From: an uncultured Bacilli bacterium
GTDB taxonomy: Bacteria > Bacillota_I > Bacilli_A > RF39 > UBA660
Assembly (NCBI GenBank): GCA_944372275.1
Contig: CALVYO010000062.1
Span: 1 to 7,791, forward strand
DNA: 7,791 bases
Direction: 5' to 3'
The notes beneath the pieces were generated by a model that searched no databases, was not told the DNA's origin, and saw nothing but the letters and a program-made list of their open reading frames with translations. The translations under genes and the position numbers were made by a program. Below are positions 4,742 to 7,791 of this stretch, piece by piece; the first letter of the stretch is position 1, and every line of letters starts with the position of its first letter.

Positions 4742-5289
4742 TTTAAAAATAACTTTAAAGCTTCCTTAATTTGATCTTCTAGTGACAAATTGGTATTAAC
4801 TTGTCTTACAACCTTTAATATATCTTGTGTCTTATAACCTAAACCTTTTAATACTTCGATTAATTCATCATTATTACTAGTTGTAACAACACCAGTAGCA
4901 TTTAATTTTCCTTTTAAATCTAATATAATTTGTTTAGCTACTTTATCCCCTATTTTAGGAAATTTTTTTAAATATAATATATTTTCTCTTTCAATTGCAT
5001 CGATTATACCATTAATAGAACCAGTTGCAATAATAGGTAAAGCCATTTTGCATCCTAATCCTTTTACTTCAATTAATTTTAAAAACAAATCTTTTTCTTC
5101 TTTTAGTTTAAATCCATATAAAGTTAATTCATCTTCTTTAACATTTTGATAAATATAAACAGTATATTCTTCATCAACATTAAAAGAATATGGATTAGGA
5201 GTATATATTAAATAACCAATTCCATTATTATCTAATACAATATAATTACTTTCTATTTCTTTAATAAAACCTTTTATATAAGAGTACAT
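4738..5289 (-). CDS. ruvA: Holliday junction branch migration protein RuvA
   Basis: RuvA binds four-way DNA junctions as a tetramer and loads RuvB. The 183 residues are close to the usual length. The N-terminal OB fold (1-63) starts MYSYIKG and includes LYGF (57-60). The helix-hairpin-helix repeats are VKGLGCKMALPII (75-87) and PKIGDKVAKQIILDLKGKL (111-129). A linker then leads to the C-terminal RuvB-contact helices (140-183). Start evidence is GAGGTGG (5294-5300) upstream of the ATG. The gene is first in its operon, with a promoter immediately before it, and its stop overlaps the start of the HAD gene. Confidence 0.97.
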   Translation of the reverse strand: MYSYIKGFIKEIESNYIVLDNNGIGYLIYTPNPYSFNVDEEYTVYIYQNVKEDELTLYGFKLKEEKDLFLKLIEVKGLGCKMALPIIATGSINGIIDAIERENILYLKKFPKIGDKVAKQIILDLKGKLNATGVVTTSNNDELIEVLKGLGYKTQDILKVVRQVNTNLSLEDQIKEALKLFLK

Positions 5290-5304
5290 ATAACCACCTC
5301 TATA

Positions 5305-5333
5305 ATTATACTAAACATTTATTTTAAAAACAA
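5305..5333 (-). promoter_or_regulatory. Promoter of the ruvA-queA operon
   Basis: Minus strand TTGTTT (5333-5328), 17-nt spacer, TATAAT (5310-5305). The predicted start (about 5298-5299) falls at or within the GAGGTGG ribosome binding site, leaving a leader of only about 10 nt. I see no operator or SOS (LexA) box in the short gap. Confidence 0.7.
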
Positions 5334-5355
5334 GAAAAAATAACCGAAGTTATTT
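5325..5355 (-). terminator. Terminator of the fmt operon
   Basis: Minus strand AAATAAC, TTCG loop, GTTATTT (stem 5355-5349 with 5344-5338), followed by a T-rich run TTTTCTTGTTTT. The stop codon of the preceding gene (5350-5352) lies in the stem. The T-rich tail also contains the -35 region of the ruvA promoter. Confidence 0.85.
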
Positions 5356-5655
5356 CTTTTTCCAAAATATTTTAATTAAATAAATATCTAAAAATATATA
5401 TACTACACATAATACCAACATCAGTATTGTATTAAATATACCACTTGAATACATATTTATTATACTAGGAACACTATTTGGAAAATATGTATATATAAAA
5501 TTACTTATTTCTTTAACTGGAATATTTGCTGCTATAAATGATAAAACTCTTAAAAATATATCAACTATTCCTATATAATAAACAATATTACTAAATCTTT
5601 TAAATATTAAAACTGCTAAAGCACCAACAACTAAAACGATTATTACAACGTTCAT
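5350..5655 (-). CDS. Small membrane protein with three predicted helices
   Basis: A 101-residue protein that I do not recognise. Hydrophobic stretches at about 1-18, 24-45 and 73-95 suggest three membrane helices. The extramembrane loop (46-70) is short and has IPVKEISNF and PNSVPS, and the tail ends IFWKKK, positively charged and probably cytoplasmic. GAGGAG (5662-5667) lies 6 nt before the ATG, inside the end of the preceding gene, and the two genes are 2 nt apart, so they are probably co-translated and may act together. The stop codon is embedded in the terminator that ends the operon. Confidence 0.85.
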   Translation of the reverse strand: MNVVIIVLVVGALAVLIFKRFSNIVYYIGIVDIFLRVLSFIAANIPVKEISNFIYTYFPNSVPSIINMYSSGIFNTILMLVLCVVYIFLDIYLIKIFWKKK

Positions 5656-5657
5656 AC

Positions 5658-6158
5658 CTAACTCCTCAATTCTATATTAACTGTATATCCATAATAATTA
5701 GTTAAATCTATTATTATTTTATTTTCATATTTAATAACTTTAACATAATCAACCAAATCATTACTTTCTAAATCATTTACTTTTACTAAATAAGTATCAC
5801 TTTTATCAATATAATTAGTAGATTCTAATGTAGCATCTTCTAATAAATCTAAAATATTATTAGGGTTATAAACATCTAAATCATATTTATTTAAAATTTC
5901 CGGTCTATTATTTAATTCATAATAAACACCATCATAAAATACTTGATTAGTTATAGAATCATAAGTAAAGTTATCTTCACCTATTATTTCTAATTTATAA
6001 TCCGTAATATTTATATTATCTTCAATAATAGGTTCTTGATTACTTGATAATATCATAAAGACAAATGTAAAAAATATAGCATACATTATTAAAATAGATA
6101 ATGCTCTTGTTCTTTTATTTTGCCATAATTTCTTTATAAATTCAATAAATTCTTTCAT
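5658..6158 (-). CDS. Single-pass membrane protein of unknown function
   Basis: A 166-residue protein that I do not recognise. The N-terminus (1-18) is basic (KKLWQNKRTR), followed by one hydrophobic helix (about 19-38). The rest is an acidic, Asn/Asp/Tyr-rich domain, probably outside the membrane, in an N-in orientation by the positive-inside rule. No signal peptidase or lipoprotein site is evident, so it is likely an anchored protein. Its ATG overlaps the fmt stop (ATGA). The downstream neighbour is another membrane protein 2 nt away, so the pair may form a small membrane complex. Nothing in the sequence links it to formylation. Confidence 0.87.
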   Translation of the reverse strand: MKEFIEFIKKLWQNKRTRALSILIMYAIFFTFVFMILSSNQEPIIEDNINITDYKLEIIGEDNFTYDSITNQVFYDGVYYELNNRPEILNKYDLDVYNPNNILDLLEDATLESTNYIDKSDTYLVKVNDLESNDLVDYVKVIKYENKIIIDLTNYYGYTVNIELRS

Positions 6159-7111
6159 TGTAAAATTTTACCTACTATATTTTTATCTCTTAATCCATTA
6201 ATAAAACTAATAGCATCCATCTTATTTTTTCCTTCTGGTTGTACTACTTTAAATACTACTTCACCATTACTTACCTTAACTCCAATACCATCATTATAAA
6301 TATTAGTTATTTCTCCATTAAATCCTACAGGATAATTTTCCGTTATATAGGCTTCCCATACTTTTAATATTTTACCTTCAAATATACAATAAGCCCCCGG
6401 CCAAGAATTTAATCCTCTTATTTGATTATATACTTGTCTTGCAGTTTTATAAAAATTTAATTTTTCTTCTTCTTTTTTTATGTTAAAAGCATAAGTAGCC
6501 TGTGATGAATCTTGTTTAATTCTAGTATTAGTTCCTTCAATTATACTAGGTAATGTTTTAAGTAATAAATCTCTACCTAATAAACTTAACTTATTATGTA
6601 ATGAACTAGCCGTATCATTATCTAAAATATCTATTTCTTCTTGTGTTATAATATCTCCTTCATCCATTTTCGTATTCATATACATAATCGTAATACCTGT
6701 TTTTTTGTATCCTTCAATTATTGCTTTATGAATAGGAGCCCCACCTCTTAATTTAGGAAGTAAAGATGCGTGCACATTAATACAACCTAATCTAGGACAC
6801 TCTAATAATTCTCTTGGAATAATTTGACCATAAGCACAAGTTATAATAATATCAGGTTTTAAATTGATTATTTCTTGATAATCTTCTTTTATTTTTTCTG
6901 GTTGCAAAACTAATATTGCATTATCATTAGCTAATTTTTTAATTGGTGAAATAGTAATTTGATTATGATTACCTTTTCTATCTGGTTGCGTTACTACTGC
7001 TCTTACTTTATAATTATCTAATAATCCTTGTAAAACTGGAACAGCAAATTCAGGTGTTCCCATAAATACTATTTGTAATTCTTTTTCTATTTTAATATTA
7101 CTAAAATCCAT
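6155..7111 (-). CDS. fmt: Methionyl-tRNA formyltransferase
   Basis: Fmt transfers a formyl group from 10-formyl-tetrahydrofolate to Met-tRNA for translation initiation. The 318 residues match the family. They show IVFMGTPEFAVPVL (14-27), the catalytic core around INVHASLLPKLRGGAPI (111-127) with Asn112 and His114, and MDEGDI (149-154) with Asp150, the N-H-D set of the formyltransferase fold. The C-terminal tRNA-binding OB domain starts near residue 210 and includes RGLNSWPGAY. The N-terminus is about a dozen residues longer than common homologues, but no other ATG lies before the core, and GAGGTG (7119-7124) is 7 nt upstream. The usual partners def and priA are not visible beside it. Confidence 0.98.
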   Translation of the reverse strand: MDFSNIKIEKELQIVFMGTPEFAVPVLQGLLDNYKVRAVVTQPDRKGNHNQITISPIKKLANDNAILVLQPEKIKEDYQEIINLKPDIIITCAYGQIIPRELLECPRLGCINVHASLLPKLRGGAPIHKAIIEGYKKTGITIMYMNTKMDEGDIITQEEIDILDNDTASSLHNKLSLLGRDLLLKTLPSIIEGTNTRIKQDSSQATYAFNIKKEEEKLNFYKTARQVYNQIRGLNSWPGAYCIFEGKILKVWEAYITENYPVGFNGEITNIYNDGIGVKVSNGEVVFKVVQPEGKNKMDAISFINGLRDKNIVGKILQ

Positions 7112-7137
7112 TATTTATCACCTCATTTTTAAATTTA

Positions 7138-7172
7138 ACACCAATATTCGATATTCATTTGAATACTGGTGT
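7138..7172 (-). terminator. Hairpin between the lectin-fold gene and fmt
   Basis: ACACCA-rich arms at 7138-7149 and 7161-7172 pair over 12 positions. On the minus strand all pair, with one G-U; on the plus strand that position is A-C. The loop is 11 nt. The downstream T-tract is weak on the minus strand (GTTAAATTT). It could be a terminator for the upstream gene or an attenuator before fmt. Confidence 0.5.
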
Positions 7173-7243
7173 CTTTATTTGTTCTACTTTCTTTTAGCCT
7201 TATATCACCACAAGTGTTTACTATACTATCTTGCCCCTCTTTG

Positions 7244-7286
7244 GCCACACGACTTCGCGTGCGGCTGATAAATCCCTTCGGGATTT
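7244..7286. other. Two adjacent GC-rich hairpins downstream of the variable-region gene
   Basis: Hairpin A has arms 7244-7251 and 7258-7265 (8 bp on the minus strand with one G-U, loop CGAAGT). Hairpin B has arms AAATCCC (7270-7276) and GGGATTT (7280-7286), with loop GAA on the minus strand. Neither is followed by a proper T-tract. Both carry GAAG at the apex on the coding strand. Paired DNA hairpins past a variable region are known target-site elements in diversity-generating retroelements; that role here is inferred. Confidence 0.55.
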
Positions 7287-7293
7287 TACTCAG

Positions 7294-7791
7294 TTAGGAA
7301 GCTCCACCTATTTCACCACCGACATCATCTGGGTTTACATACTCTGGGGCCTCTAATTTAGAAAGGATGTTAGATTCATAGATATGGATAACTGGGCGCA
7401 CGCCAACGTAGTCAGAGAGATAGACGTAGTAGCCGTAGTGGAGGTCGCCGTAGACATACACGAACCACGCGCAATCAGGAATAGACACAACACTCAAGTT
7501 TGCTGGTGTTTTTGTCCAATATGCTAATCCTGCACTACTATCTCCTGTTGTTTCTAAATTTATTGTTGCCCATTCTGGTAATAAATACTTTGCTCCTCCT
7601 GCTGCTGTTATTGCTTGTCTACATTCGCTTCCACTACTACAATTCATAACATCTTCATTTGCTTGTATAAGTCCATAAAAATCTGTGAAATATTTACTTT
7701 CCCAATTTGCTGTTTCTCCACTTGCTTCTAATTCTTTATAATATTCTGTTAATTTTAATATTTCCGGTGCTTCTGGTAAATATTTCTTTGT
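7294..7791 (-). CDS. C-terminal part of a lectin-fold-like protein, candidate DGR target (partial)
   Basis: The frame is open from the TAA at 7294 to the window edge, giving 166 visible residues. The internal Met at 7647 is not a supported start, because the frame continues upstream without a stop (KKYLPEAPEILKLTEYY...). The visible part reads YLLPEWATINLE, GLAYWTKTP, AWFVYVYG and ends the domain with GVRPVI, then a Gly/Asp/Glu-rich tail (NPDDVGGEIGGAS). LPxW...YWT...AW...GVRPV spacing is typical of C-type-lectin/formylglycine-enzyme-like folds used as DGR targets in gut bacteria and phages. The codons from 7497 to the right edge are AT-rich like the host, while those at 7402-7473 are GC-rich. 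The function would be ligand binding or adhesion, by inference. A non-variable member of the same fold is the main alternative. Confidence 0.75.
   Translation of the reverse strand, partial: TKKYLPEAPEILKLTEYYKELEASGETANWESKYFTDFYGLIQANEDVMNCSSGSECRQAITAAGGAKYLLPEWATINLETTGDSSAGLAYWTKTPANLSVVSIPDCAWFVYVYGDLHYGYYVYLSDYVGVRPVIHIYESNILSKLEAPEYVNPDDVGGEIGGAS
7384..7473 (-). other. Candidate DGR variable region
   Basis: On the coding strand the codons at 7455-7408 are GTC TAC GGC GAC CTC CAC, then TAC GGC TAC TAC GTC TAT, then CTC TCT GAC TAC. Fourteen of sixteen end in C, while Tyr elsewhere in this window is nearly always TAT. This is what A-directed mutation of AAC template codons produces. 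The following GTT GGC GTG CGC CCA segment (7407-7393) is GC-rich and invariant-looking, as expected of the initiation-of-mutagenic-homing site. No template repeat is visible in the window. Confidence 0.6.

Larger units (their letters stand above)
7112..7293. other. Intergenic region between fmt and the lectin-fold gene
   Basis: This holds three hairpins, described separately, and the fmt ribosome binding site. The left half is AT-rich like the rest of the window, while 7235-7293 is markedly GC-richer. A TATAGT at about 7225 on the minus strand has no convincing -35, so I do not call an fmt promoter. No gene is seen. Confidence 0.7.

Noticed and set aside
4738..7111. Mycoplasma-type code with TGA as Trp
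   Set aside because: TGA ends fmt, ruvA and ruvB exactly at ATGA overlaps with the next start, and Trp is TGG throughout.
7244..7286. Ordinary intrinsic terminators
   Set aside because: Neither hairpin is followed by a T-tract on either strand; the structure at 7138-7172 is a better terminator candidate.
7294..7647. Complete small gene starting at the Met at 7647
   Set aside because: The frame is open to the edge and no convincing ribosome binding site precedes that ATG.

Overview
The window is very AT-rich DNA with closely packed, overlapping genes and strong AGGAGG-type ribosome binding sites. This suggests a small-genome, low-GC Gram-positive bacterium (Bacilli/Mollicutes-like or Clostridia-like gut lineage; inferred from composition and gene order). 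TGA acts as a stop (ATGA overlaps at fmt/next gene, ruvA/HAD and ruvB/UDG-like) and Trp is TGG, so the Mycoplasma code 4 is not in use.

Left end (1-1028): no conventional gene, but three tandem copies of a ~350 bp cassette (offsets 353 and 350). Each copy has (i) on the minus strand, a near-consensus promoter, a leader that can fold over its AAGGAGG site, and a 29-codon ORF for a one-pass hydrophobic peptide with Lys-rich ends; and (ii) on the plus strand, a TTGACA-N17-TACAAT promoter driving a ~115-nt RNA that ends at an 11-bp intrinsic terminator overlapping the last toxin codons. This is the architecture of a type I toxin-antitoxin system, here triplicated. I do not recognise the family, and it is the main discovery candidate. 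The array continues past the left edge, since the first promoter is cut at its -35.

Middle (1029-5289): a minus-strand operon in the order ruvA, HAD-family nucleotidase-like gene, ruvB, uracil-DNA-glycosylase-like gene, queA, orphan gene. It covers Holliday-junction processing, possible base/nucleotide damage handling and queuosine tRNA modification. A promoter just before ruvA gives an extremely short leader. The last gene's final codons lie in sequence shared with the cassette array.

Upstream (5350-7111): fmt (Met-tRNA formyltransferase) and two unrecognised membrane-protein genes form a second minus-strand operon closed by a UUCG hairpin terminator.

Right end (7112-7791): the 3' part of a minus-strand gene open to the window edge. 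Its C-terminal region resembles a C-type-lectin-fold domain ending in GVRPVI. A stretch of about 25 codons is strikingly GC-rich with almost every codon of NNC form, the signature expected of a diversity-generating retroelement (DGR) variable region. Two GC-rich hairpins lie just downstream. No reverse transcriptase, template repeat or accessory gene is inside the window.
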